A program made the position numbers and the translations under genes. The notes below the pieces were generated by a model. That model saw only the letters and a program-made list of their open reading frames with translations. It was not told the DNA's origin and ran no database searches. Below are positions 34,121-42,818 of a stretch of DNA of 64,000 bases, in pieces. This stretch comes from Olegusella massiliensis (lineage in GTDB: Bacteria; Actinomycetota; Coriobacteriia; Coriobacteriales; Atopobiaceae), in contig NZ_FLLS01000002.1 in the NCBI RefSeq assembly GCF_900078545.1, positions 124,001 to 188,000 on the forward strand. Direction: 5' to 3'. Within the stretch, counting starts at the first letter, position 1. Each line of letters begins with the position of its first letter.

Positions 34121-36847
34121 ATGTCTACTATCACTACCAAGAATAATTCTCGTTCTGAACTAGGCCGCGAGCTTGCTTTTGCTGCACGCCACGATGTGGC
34201 GCGCACGCTTACACGACTAATGTCTACACACAACGGACTCGCAGCAGATATTGCCCAAGCAAAACTCGATCTACTGGGTACCAATGAACTCTCGCCTACA
34301 CAAGTAGCATCACCTGCAAGAAGGCTCTTTGATGCCTTTGTGAGTCCATTTACGTTGATTTTACTGGCATTGGCTGCGATTTCTCTCTACACCGAGGTTA
34401 TTGCTGTGGCACCCGAATCACGCGACCCTTCCACGGCAATCATCATAGGCTTGATGGTGGTGATTTCAGGTGTTTTGGGCTATGTCCAAGAAGCAAAGAG
34501 TGACCGTGCAGCAGCAGGTCTACGCACAATGGTCACTTCAACATGCTCAGTCACACGCCGGGATCCTGAGACAGATGAGCCGCAAACGAGCGAAATCCCT
34601 ATTGCACAGGTTGCCGTAGGCGATGTAGTAAATCTTGCAGCAGGCGATATCATCCCAGGTGACGCACGGGTTGTGAGCGCCAAGGATCTTTTTGTGGCGC
34701 AGGCTGCACTCACTGGCGAGTCCGAGCCTGTGGAAAAAACACCTGATACAGTCCACACACCACGCATGCGCTCAGGTCGCCGCCGCCCGCTAACCATTGC
34801 TGATTGCAGCAACATTTTATTTGCTGGTACCACAGTGCAAAGTGGCAGCGCTACGGCAGTAGTTGTTGCAACAGGCGACAACACCTACCTTGGTCACATG
34901 GCCGAAACTCTCGCTGAAACTCCTGCAAAAACAGCCTTTGACCAAGGTATTGAGGATGTCTCACGTGTACTCGTCAGATTTATGGCAGTTATGTGCCCCT
35001 TTGTTTTACTTGTCAACGGACTAACCAAGGGTGATTGGCCAGCTTCCCTGTTATTTGCACTGTCAATTGCAGTAGGTATTACACCGCAGATGTTGCCCGT
35101 CATTGTTACCACCTGTCTAGCGCGTGGCGCCACCGAAATGAGTCGTCATGATGTCATCGTCAAAGGCTTAGGTTCTATCCAAAATCTCGGCGCAACAGAT
35201 GTACTGTGCTGCGATAAAACAGGAACGCTCACCGAAAACCGTGTCATACTTGAGCGCCACTTAGATGTAACTGGACGTGATGACAACGACGTCCTGCGCT
35301 TTGCCTATCTCAATAGTTCACTACAGACAGGGCTAGTTAACCTCATCGATCAGGCAGTAATTGACGCGACACGCGAGCTTGAAGCAGCCGATCCTCGCCT
35401 GTCAGTATTGGATAGCCGCTACGAAAAAATTGATGAGATTCCTTTTGATTTTGAGCGCCGTCGCATGAGCGTGGTGGTACGCGAAAAGGCAACGGGGCTA
35501 ACCGATATTGTGACCAAAGGCGCTGTTGAAGAGGTGCTGTCTACCTGCAGTTCTGTGCGTTATCACGGCAAGGAGCTGCCACTTCGCGGAGATCTCGTAC
35601 GCAAGGTAGAAGCCGAGGCAACACGTCTGGGCGATGAGGGGTTGCGCGTGATTGCTGTGGCACGACGCTCTCATCAATTGCCCGTGGGAGCATTTTCGGT
35701 GGCAGATGAAAGCAATATGACCCTCGTAGGTTACCTAGCTTTTTTGGATCCGCCCAAAGCTGGAGCTGCCGAAGCAATCGCACGTCTAGAGGCTAGTGGC
35801 GTAGCTGTCAAAGTACTTACCGGTGACGCTGAGCGTGTGGCTGCTGCCGTATGCAAAAAAGTCGGCATTGATGTACAAGACATACTAACGGGCGCTGATG
35901 TTGATGAACTAAACGATGAAAAGCTCGCTGCACGCGCCGAAAGCTGCAGACTCTTTGCCAAACTCTCTCCCCTACAGAAAGCTCGTGTAGTACGCGTATT
36001 GCGCGAACACGGTCACACCGTCGGCTTTTTGGGTGACGGTATCAATGACGCGGCGGCAATGCGTGCAAGCGACGTAGGTATTTCTGTTGATACTGCTGTG
36101 GATGTGGCAAAAGAGACGGCAAATATTATTTTGCTCAAAAAAGATCTCATGGTGCTCGACCATGGAATTGAGGAGGGACGCCGCACCTATGTCAATACCA
36201 TCAAATACATAAAGATGACTGCCGCATCGAACTTTGGAAACGTGCTATCTGTCATGGTGGCAAGCATAGCTTTACCTTTTCTGCCAATGACATCACTTCA
36301 GTTGTTGCTACTGGGTTTGACTTACACGCTCGCTGCAGCAGCGCTGCCGTGGGATCGTGTAGACGAAGAGCTGCTGCAAGCTCCACAGCGTTGGGATGCA
36401 GGGTCAATTACCAAATTTATGGTGTGGATTGGACCTACAAGCTCGGTGTTTGATCTGCTGACTTACGCAGTGCTGTTCTGGGTGGTATGCCCCGCTCTTG
36501 CAGGTGGCACTTGGCATATGGCGCCTACAGGAATGTTTGTTGCAGCATTTCAGACTGGCTGGTTTGTCGAGTCGATGTGGAGTCAGACGCTGGTCATGCA
36601 TGCCCTCCGCACTGAAAAACTCCCCTTCATAGAGAGTCGTGCTTCTTGGTCTCTCTCACTGCTCACAGCCTTGGGTGTATTGCTTGTAACAGCCATGCCC
36701 TACATGCCGACTGTCGCCAACGCCTTGGGTTTAATACCACTTCCTGCAAGCACGCTACCGATACTTTTAGGTGTCATTATTGGTTATCTCGTACTCGTTG
36801 CTTTAGCAAAAAAACTGTATATCCGCAGGTTTGGCCGCCTGTTATAG
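34121..36847 (+). CDS. mgtA: Magnesium-translocating P-type ATPase
   Basis: A 908-aa P3B-type ATPase importing Mg2+. The N-terminal cytoplasmic part is followed by two transmembrane helices, the actuator motif ALTGESEPVEK, and the phosphorylation site LCCDKTGTLTENRV. The nucleotide domain has TKGAVEEVLSTC, and the hinge is VGFLGDGINDAAAMRASDVG. Six C-terminal helices follow, starting near KMTAASNFGNVLSVMVAS; the NFGN motif is typical of MgtA/MgtB rather than Ca or Na/K pumps. ATG 34121 has AAAGGAGG 6 bases upstream. Expression is likely governed by the leader described at 33811-34120. Confidence 0.92.
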   Translation: MSTITTKNNSRSELGRELAFAARHDVARTLTRLMSTHNGLAADIAQAKLDLLGTNELSPTQVASPARRLFDAFVSPFTLILLALAAISLYTEVIAVAPESRDPSTAIIIGLMVVISGVLGYVQEAKSDRAAAGLRTMVTSTCSVTRRDPETDEPQTSEIPIAQVAVGDVVNLAAGDIIPGDARVVSAKDLFVAQAALTGESEPVEKTPDTVHTPRMRSGRRRPLTIADCSNILFAGTTVQSGSATAVVVATGDNTYLGHMAETLAETPAKTAFDQGIEDVSRVLVRFMAVMCPFVLLVNGLTKGDWPASLLFALSIAVGITPQMLPVIVTTCLARGATEMSRHDVIVKGLGSIQNLGATDVLCCDKTGTLTENRVILERHLDVTGRDDNDVLRFAYLNSSLQTGLVNLIDQAVIDATRELEAADPRLSVLDSRYEKIDEIPFDFERRRMSVVVREKATGLTDIVTKGAVEEVLSTCSSVRYHGKELPLRGDLVRKVEAEATRLGDEGLRVIAVARRSHQLPVGAFSVADESNMTLVGYLAFLDPPKAGAAEAIARLEASGVAVKVLTGDAERVAAAVCKKVGIDVQDILTGADVDELNDEKLAARAESCRLFAKLSPLQKARVVRVLREHGHTVGFLGDGINDAAAMRASDVGISVDTAVDVAKETANIILLKKDLMVLDHGIEEGRRTYVNTIKYIKMTAASNFGNVLSVMVASIALPFLPMTSLQLLLLGLTYTLAAAALPWDRVDEELLQAPQRWDAGSITKFMVWIGPTSSVFDLLTYAVLFWVVCPALAGGTWHMAPTGMFVAAFQTGWFVESMWSQTLVMHALRTEKLPFIESRASWSLSLLTALGVLLVTAMPYMPTVANALGLIPLPASTLPILLGVIIGYLVLVALAKKLYIRRFGRLL

Positions 36848-36877
36848 TGGCAGATTGAGCTGTCTTAAGCACCGACA

Positions 36878-37975
36878 CTACAACAGAGAACTAAAGGGGG
36901 CTTGAGGAATGGGTCCTGCAACAATACCGCCACCAAGACAGCGCTCACCCGCATAAATTACTGCACTCTGACCAGGTGCAACACGTTTTTGAGCATCGCT
37001 GTAGTGTGCACAGAGCGCCCCATCACTGATGTCTATCTGCACGGCTGTCAAAGTGCCCGTATGACGCGTGCGCAGTAAATACCGGCCTGCCGCTGGTGCC
37101 TCTCCGCTAATCCAACAGACATCATGAAGCTCAATTTCGCGAGTCCAAAGCCCCGGACACATACGGTCAGCTGTTACATAGACAAGATTTTTTTGCACAT
37201 CCGTTGACACGACATAGCGAGCAGGTCCTCCACCAAGGTCAAGACCCCGTCTCTGCCCCACCGTATACAAAAACGCCCCGTCATGATGCCCAAGTACGCG
37301 ACCCGTCTCCCACTCGACAATATCTCCCGCGCGTCGATCGAGCTCATCCAACAAAAATGTGCGAATTCCCACTGGCCCCACAAAACAAATCCCATCGGAA
37401 TCTGGCTTGTTTTCAATGCCGAGACCACGTTCGGCGCAGGCAGAGCGCACTTCAGCTTTACTAGCAAAACCACCTATAGGAAACAAGCTTCGCGCCAACA
37501 CCTCTTCGCCAACACGCCAAAGAAAATAGGTTTGATCTTTGTGCTCATCACGGGCACGGAACAGTTGAGTATGACTCTCCTCTTTGTATACACGCGCATA
37601 ATGGCCTGTAGCAACAAAGTCAGCGCCTTCAGCAAAGGCGCGTTCGGCAAAGCTACCAAATTTGACTGTCTGATTGCACATCACATCAGGATTAGGCGTA
37701 AGACCCTGACGGTAACTCTCCACCAAATAATCGACAACTGTACGCTTGTACTCAGCCTCAAAGTCCCAGACTTCAAGGTCAACACCAAGTGTGACCGCAA
37801 TACGCTCAGCATCTGCTAGCTCGTCTGCCCACGGACAATGAAAACCTGGCAAATCGCGCGACCAATTACGCATGTAGATGGCCTTTACATCGTAATTTTG
37901 CTCGACAAGCAGAGCTGTCGCCAACGCAGAATCAACTCCACCAGAAAGACCAACATAGACCTTTCCCTTGCTCAC
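36878..37975 (-). CDS. mnmA: tRNA 2-thiouridylase
   Basis: A 365-aa enzyme that thiolates U34 of Lys, Glu and Gln tRNAs. The PP-loop is GLSGGVDSALATALL at residues 9-23. The two catalytic cysteines lie in MCNQTVKFGSFAERA and DSDGICFVGPVGIRTF. A C-terminal beta-barrel follows GQRRGLDLGGG. The GTG start overlaps the stop of the cysteine desulfurase gene in a GTGA tetramer, with GGGAGG 5 bases upstream. The sulfur donor and the thiolase are therefore translationally coupled. Confidence 0.96.
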   Translation of the reverse strand: MSKGKVYVGLSGGVDSALATALLVEQNYDVKAIYMRNWSRDLPGFHCPWADELADAERIAVTLGVDLEVWDFEAEYKRTVVDYLVESYRQGLTPNPDVMCNQTVKFGSFAERAFAEGADFVATGHYARVYKEESHTQLFRARDEHKDQTYFLWRVGEEVLARSLFPIGGFASKAEVRSACAERGLGIENKPDSDGICFVGPVGIRTFLLDELDRRAGDIVEWETGRVLGHHDGAFLYTVGQRRGLDLGGGPARYVVSTDVQKNLVYVTADRMCPGLWTREIELHDVCWISGEAPAAGRYLLRTRHTGTLTAVQIDISDGALCAHYSDAQKRVAPGQSAVIYAGERCLGGGIVAGPIPQAPFSSLL

Positions 37976-39216
37976 CGGGTACCTCCCATCGAGACAGAAG
38001 CAGAATCCCTCGCCGCTGCAAGCTCTGCCTCAGTAAGACCAAGCCGAGTGAGCTCGGAATGCACAACCTCAATAATTTGCTCAGCCGCATACTCAATATC
38101 TGCCTCGCAACTGCTGCGACCCAATGTGAGGCGCAAACTACCCTGCGCTACAGCCGCTGGTACGCCAATTGCTTGTAACACATGCGACTGACGCATCTTG
38201 CTTGCAGCGCAGGCACTCCCTGTACCAACATAAACGCCGCGACGCTCAAGTGCTATCACCAGACGTCGTGCATCCAACAGGGGGAAGGATATATGTAACA
38301 AGCTGGGCAAACGCTTCTTAGCATTGCGAGGACCCGATACCAAAGCCCAAGGAAATTCACTCACCAGTCTACGCTGCAGGCGGTCCCGCAACTGCTGCAA
38401 GCGCAGCGCCTCCTCAGCTCGACCAGCAATGGCAAGTTCTAATGCCGCAGCAAAGCCTACCGCCCCAGCAACATTTTCAGTACCAGAACGCACGCCTGAT
38501 TCTTGGCCACCACCTAAAACCAAAGGTCGCAAAGGCACGCCTTCTGCCGCCCAGAGGAGTCCGACTTGCTTGGGACCATAGACTTTAGCTGCTGACATCG
38601 TCATCAGATCACAGCCCAAGGAGGATACATTTGTAGAAAGATAACCTGCAGCCTGAGAAGCATCTGTATGCAACCAGAGCGGACGTAGCTCACCTGCAGC
38701 AAGACGTCGTATACGCTCGGTAACAATCACACGTGCTATCTCACGAATTGGCTGGATACTGCCAATTTCACCATTTGCTAGCTCAATTGAGATAAGTTCA
38801 GTCTCCGGGCAAATAGCTGCGGACAGAGCAGCTATATCAACGCGGCCATCATTGCATACACCAACCACATCACAAGGATGAGTAGCAGCACAATTCAGCA
38901 CGCTCTCATGCTCAATTGCATCTACGATAACGCGAGCTTTGTGATCTGCGACCACAGCAAAAGCAAGGTTATTGGCCTCGGTAGCTCCTGCTGTCACCGT
39001 TACACAGCCAGGACGTGCCCCAATAAGGTGCGCGATACGCGTACGTGCATCCTCATAAGCTGCGCGAGCGCTACGCGCTGGCGCATAAGGGGCTGAAGGA
39101 TTGTAAAAGCATTCTGAAAAATAGGGAAGCATAGCGCGAGTGACTTTATCCGCCATGGGAGTTGCCGCAGCAAAATCTAAATAGACTTCGCGAGCTGCCA
39201 CATGTATCTTACCCAA
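37972..39216 (-). CDS. Cysteine desulfurase (NifS/IscS family)
   Basis: About 414 aa, PLP-dependent, supplies persulfide sulfur, here most probably to MnmA encoded directly after it. Blocks are REVYLDFAAATPMADKV, TAGATEANNLAFAV, HTDASQAAGYL, the PLP Lys in MSAAKVYGPKQVG, RSGTENVAGAVGFA and the catalytic Cys loop GTGSACAASKMRQSHVL. The residue before the PLP Lys is Ala where most members have His. The start is uncertain: TTG 39216 (GGGGAG 5 bases upstream) or GTG 39201. The ATG at 39300 is rejected because it lies inside the tRNA-Cys terminator. Confidence 0.9.
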   Translation of the reverse strand: MGKIHVAAREVYLDFAAATPMADKVTRAMLPYFSECFYNPSAPYAPARSARAAYEDARTRIAHLIGARPGCVTVTAGATEANNLAFAVVADHKARVIVDAIEHESVLNCAATHPCDVVGVCNDGRVDIAALSAAICPETELISIELANGEIGSIQPIREIARVIVTERIRRLAAGELRPLWLHTDASQAAGYLSTNVSSLGCDLMTMSAAKVYGPKQVGLLWAAEGVPLRPLVLGGGQESGVRSGTENVAGAVGFAAALELAIAGRAEEALRLQQLRDRLQRRLVSEFPWALVSGPRNAKKRLPSLLHISFPLLDARRLVIALERRGVYVGTGSACAASKMRQSHVLQAIGVPAAVAQGSLRLTLGRSSCEADIEYAAEQIIEVVHSELTRLGLTEAELAAARDSASVSMGGTR

Positions 39217-39287
39217 AACCACTCCCCACCGCGCGTTTGTCTCCTCAAGGCGATTTTCCGCCAAAAGACCTATGTACGCAAAGCATA

Positions 39288-39320
39288 CAAAAAAGGACAC
39301 CCGCTTGCACGAATGCCCTT
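39288..39320 (-). terminator. Terminator after tRNA-Cys
   Basis: Minus-strand stem AAGGGCA / TGTCCTT (one G-U) with a 14-base loop, followed by a U-run (TTTTTTG). Confidence 0.75.
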
Positions 39321-39328
39321 TACAATTC

Positions 39329-39402
39329 TGGAGGCGAAGCCCGGATTCGAACCGGGGATCAGGGCTTTGCAGGCCCGTGCCTTACCACTTGGCTACTTCG
39401 CC
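39329..39402 (-). tRNA. tRNA-Cys (GCA)
   Basis: 74 bases with encoded CCA. The acceptor GGCGAAG pairs with CTTCGCC, the anticodon loop CCTGCAAAG has anticodon GCA, the T-arm is CCCGG-TTCGAAT-CCGGG, and the discriminator base is U. Confidence 0.97.
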
Positions 39403-39429
39403 GTACGCTGACGCATGAGCGTCAGATAA

Positions 39430-39453
39430 AGAAAAGGCCGAACGAATCGGCCC
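39430..39453 (-). terminator. Terminator between tRNA-Gly and tRNA-Cys
   Basis: Minus-strand stem GGCCGA / TCGGCC with loop TTCGT, then CTTTTCTTT. Readthrough may still feed tRNA-Cys. Confidence 0.75.
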
Positions 39454-39463
39454 GGGTAAACCA

Positions 39464-39539
39464 TGGAGCGGGCTACGGGGGTCGAACCCGCGACCTCCAC
39501 CTTGGCAAGGTGGCGCGCTACCAACTGCGCTAAGCCCGC
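39464..39539 (-). tRNA. tRNA-Gly (GCC)
   Basis: 76 bases with encoded CCA. The acceptor GCGGGCT pairs with AGCCCGC, the anticodon arm is CCACC-TTGCCAA-GGTGG with anticodon GCC, and the T-arm is CGGG-TTCGACC-CCCG. Confidence 0.97.
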
Positions 39540-39552
39540 GACGCAAGAAAGT

Positions 39553-39581
39553 ACTATACGGGAGTCAGCTCATGGATGCAA
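39553..39581 (-). promoter_or_regulatory. Promoter of tRNA-Gly (and tRNA-Cys)
   Basis: Minus strand TTGCAT (39581-39576) and TATAGT (39558-39553) with a 17-base spacer; the tRNA starts 14 bases downstream of the -10. Confidence 0.75.
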
Positions 39582-39644
39582 GTACAAATTTGGAAAAATG
39601 TACCATTTGAGGAAAATTTTTCTTAAATCAAGTAAAACAGCAGC

Positions 39645-40424
39645 TTAGACACCCCGTGCAAGCTTCACAATTCTTACTACCGTGCCTGAACCGACGGTTT
39701 TGGGAACAATAGTAACCGAATCAGCAAGCAGTCGCATAAGTTTAAGACCACGACCACGAGCTTGCCAGCAGTCCTCTTCTGCTGCATCATCAGCAATATG
39801 CGAAATTCCCAAGCTACCATCAGCCAGCGCCGCGCTCCAACTATCAGCACAGCCACAACCGCAGTCACTTACTTCTACCACAACGCGATCGCGATAGCCC
39901 ACAATCTCTACAAGCGCACCCTGGCCATCTGTGTGGTCAACTGCATTACCAACGGCCTCTCCTACCGCTAAGTTGGCATCAAAGCGCTCATCACTACTCA
40001 AGGGAAGCAGCTCGAGCAACTCACTGACCTTAGAACGTGTCGCTGCAGGGTCTAGCGGATTAATACGCAGGACACGCCTCCAAAGCGGCAGCGTGCCAGG
40101 CTCAAGCTCGGGCACCTCATCTTGTTCTACCACTGTTGAAACGGGAATAAAGTCCACCACACGTCTCAAGGCGAGTGCCCTCAGTACCACAGGCGAAACG
40201 TTAATAAGAGACATGAGACCACCAGCTGCTCGCATACGCGCAATCTCACGGATGATAAGTCCCATCCCCGCCGAATCAATAAAACTCACATCGGCCATAT
40301 TCAAAATTACGCGCCGACAACCCGAGCTAATAAGGCTGTCGATGCTACGCCGCACGGCAGGTACGGTCATAACATCAAGATCAGCCTTGAGGGGTACTAC
40401 GGCTATGTTGATATCAGGTCTCAT
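39645..40424 (-). CDS. STAS anti-anti-sigma domain fused to an anti-sigma histidine-kinase-like domain
   Basis: A 259-aa fusion. Residues 1-100 are a STAS domain (INIAVVPLKADLDVMTVPA, with the phosphorylatable Ser in FIDSAGMGLIIREIA). Residues 125-259 are an RsbW-type HATPase domain with N-box NLAVGEAVGNAVDHTDG, G1 VVEVSDCGCG and G2 GRGLKLMRLLADSV. Normally the antagonist and the kinase are separate proteins that swap partners around a sigma factor. The adjacent upstream gene encodes the matching SpoIIE-type phosphatase. ATG 40424 (GGGGAAG 9 bases upstream) is preferred over an ATG at 40472 that lies inside the phosphatase gene. The target sigma factor is not in the window. Confidence 0.85.
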   Translation of the reverse strand: MRPDINIAVVPLKADLDVMTVPAVRRSIDSLISSGCRRVILNMADVSFIDSAGMGLIIREIARMRAAGGLMSLINVSPVVLRALALRRVVDFIPVSTVVEQDEVPELEPGTLPLWRRVLRINPLDPAATRSKVSELLELLPLSSDERFDANLAVGEAVGNAVDHTDGQGALVEIVGYRDRVVVEVSDCGCGCADSWSAALADGSLGISHIADDAAEEDCWQARGRGLKLMRLLADSVTIVPKTVGSGTVVRIVKLARGV

Positions 40425-40453
40425 ACGGGAAGTCTTCCCCGCAATAACGTACC

Positions 40454-42769
40454 TTAATCTGATGTTGTGCATCCAAATTTGTCAAAGCGCAAAGAAACAA
40501 GGGCAACGTCATCTTCTAGGTGACAATCAGTGAACTCATCGAGTCGTGTCAACAGGCGATCAAGCAGACCCTCAAAGCCTACTGGAAGCTCCGCCATCAC
40601 CGCCTCACATAGTCCTGTTTCGCCAAAAAACGCCCCATCTGGCGCACGAGCCTCAGTGGTACCATCCGTATAAAGCAGCAAAACATCACCGGGAAAGAGC
40701 TTGACGCGGCCATTGCGATACTCCATCTCGCGGAAGGCTCCCACCACGCCTGACTGCACATCCAACGTGCTCAGATCACCCGTCTGAGCACGAGCAAGTA
40801 TCGCTGGTGGATGACCAGCAGAACAATAACTCAAATCTGCTCGATTAAGGTCAATGATGCCCACAAACAGCGTTGCAAAAGTTTCTAGGCGAGTAAAGCC
40901 AAGCAAAAAATCGTTGAGTAAACGCACCATGCGAGCAGGACTTAGTCCTTCCCAGGAGTAAGCAGCAAGTGCTGTTTTGACAGCAGCTGATACTGAGGCT
41001 GCTTCAACACCTTTGCCCGAGACATCACCCATAATGACACAGGCGCGATCCTTAGGTAGACGAATGAGATCATAAAAATCGCCGCCAACAAAAGCGGACT
41101 GCGTTGCCGATGTATAAAAACCTGCAGCAGTCACACCAGGAACTTTTTGTAACTCATTACGCATGCCAGTTTGCAAGGCCTGAGAAATATGTCGATCACG
41201 TTCGTAAGCCTCTTCAACCTGAGCAGCATCGTGGATATCCTCAGCGAGCCTACGAAGAAAGCTCATTTCAAGTTCATCGAAAGGTTCAAATTCCTCATCA
41301 CGCAGCAGAAGCATTGCGCGACGGACACCCCCAACAATGCCCAGATCAAAAAACGCACCCTGACAAGGCTCCCCCGCCTTAACAAGCCAAGCACCCAGAT
41401 CATCTGTAGGACCAATGGCAACTACACTCGTCTCACCCTTATCTTCATGATGGCAAAGCATCTCTGACGGGAGCACGCAACGACCATGCATCGGCAAATC
41501 AACAAGGTAGTCACCATGTTCAGAAAGCGGATGCGGACGCAGGAAAACCACCGAACACAACAAAGCCTCGCTCAATAAAGTGCGAACCTTGTCATTCATC
41601 TCTTGCCGTTTTTCAGCAGAAGCATCCATACTCTCGGACAACTCAGCTTCTGCCAGTGCATTCCCTGCATCCAAGATGAGTCCACAAAGCTGGTTACCTA
41701 GCTCTGCTAATTCGCGTTCGCGCTGCTGCCGTAGAGTTGCAACGGCACCTGCTAACTGCACAGATAGATAACTTGCCACCGCATCAAGAAGTTGTGCATC
41801 ATCACGACGGATTTGCTTGGCAAATTCCCATCCCACAATAATTGCCGCAATAATATGATTCCCAAACCATACAGGCGCCAACAAAAAGCTTTTGTAAGGC
41901 GGCACTATCGACTTGTGTACACGAAAGGTTTGGCGTGTTTCTTCGTCAATCAATTCACGAACTTTTAGCTCGCCTTGACGCAGATCTTCTCGGCAAGGGT
42001 CAAGCACGCGTAAGCGCAAGCCACTGCCCACCTCGCGCAGTCTATGTTCAAAAGCTTTGCCAGGCACAAAGAAGTGCTTGACCTGAGAGGTGTTGCTGCC
42101 TTCGCTTGCGCCATACAAGCGAAAACCCTCACTTTCTGCAAGATAAAGCAACGCTCCTGTTGCTTCAAGCGTAGAAGAAATTTCTCGTAGTACATCAGTA
42201 AAAAGAGCTGCCATATCGGTTGCATCAATCGTACCAAGCACAATTTTGAGCGTACCCGATAGTCGTCTATTAGCACGTGAAAGCTCCTCAAGCAAGCGCT
42301 CGCGTTCACGACTTGCAGCTTCCTCATCATGAACAATTGAAGCCACTAATAAATATATATCTTTGGGAGCCTGTACACGATCAGCACGCACATTCAGCTC
42401 GCGAGCGCGGCCATCTGCACTTGTACAGAGCAGACGCCGTGTACTCCCATCCACAGAAAAAGGCAGATCAGAAAGCTGAAAATCCGTCTTGGGAGCATGT
42501 CCTAGCGCAGGTGGAAAAAGCATACGGACATCAAGATCTTGAATACTTGATACCGAAATACGATTTTTTACCGCCTGTCCCAGCAACTCCTCGGCTTCCT
42601 CGTTGGCAAGCAGAATGTGTCCTGCTCCATCAAAAGCCAAAGCGGCATCACTGATCATAGCCAGCAGGCGCGCAAGCAAGCCTGATGTCGCACGATCTAC
42701 CTCTGTCGAAGCTTGCAGTATCATATGCTCCTTGCGTTCTATGCTCGCCTTGGGCATCTCTTCTGCCAC
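40454..42769 (-). CDS. PAS/GAF-domain SpoIIE-type PP2C phosphatase
   Basis: About 771 aa. An N-terminal PAS-like segment (MISDAALAFDGAGHILLANE) is followed by one or two GAF-like domains with helical linkers. The C-terminal SpoIIE/RsbU phosphatase domain has FVGGDFYDLIRLP, CVIMGDVSGKGVEAA, CSAGHPPAILA and LLLYTDGTTEARAP. Such proteins dephosphorylate STAS antagonists in response to a signal sensed by PAS/GAF. The next gene encodes a STAS-kinase fusion, the likely substrate. GTG 42769 (AAGGGA 6 bases upstream) is my start; ATG 42829, which overlaps the polA end, is an alternative. Confidence 0.88.
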   Translation of the reverse strand: MAEEMPKASIERKEHMILQASTEVDRATSGLLARLLAMISDAALAFDGAGHILLANEEAEELLGQAVKNRISVSSIQDLDVRMLFPPALGHAPKTDFQLSDLPFSVDGSTRRLLCTSADGRARELNVRADRVQAPKDIYLLVASIVHDEEAASRERERLLEELSRANRRLSGTLKIVLGTIDATDMAALFTDVLREISSTLEATGALLYLAESEGFRLYGASEGSNTSQVKHFFVPGKAFEHRLREVGSGLRLRVLDPCREDLRQGELKVRELIDEETRQTFRVHKSIVPPYKSFLLAPVWFGNHIIAAIIVGWEFAKQIRRDDAQLLDAVASYLSVQLAGAVATLRQQRERELAELGNQLCGLILDAGNALAEAELSESMDASAEKRQEMNDKVRTLLSEALLCSVVFLRPHPLSEHGDYLVDLPMHGRCVLPSEMLCHHEDKGETSVVAIGPTDDLGAWLVKAGEPCQGAFFDLGIVGGVRRAMLLLRDEEFEPFDELEMSFLRRLAEDIHDAAQVEEAYERDRHISQALQTGMRNELQKVPGVTAAGFYTSATQSAFVGGDFYDLIRLPKDRACVIMGDVSGKGVEAASVSAAVKTALAAYSWEGLSPARMVRLLNDFLLGFTRLETFATLFVGIIDLNRADLSYCSAGHPPAILARAQTGDLSTLDVQSGVVGAFREMEYRNGRVKLFPGDVLLLYTDGTTEARAPDGAFFGETGLCEAVMAELPVGFEGLLDRLLTRLDEFTDCHLEDDVALVSLRFDKFGCTTSD

Positions 42770-42818
42770 TACGTTCCCTTTCCATGCTTTTTCTTGAGAA
42801 TAGTCGTCGGGCAAAACC

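Noticed and set aside
39162-39648. Several short frames over tRNA-Cys and tRNA-Gly
   Set aside because: They are the well-known false proteins read across tRNA genes (texts such as RIRTGDQGF and GVEPATSTL).
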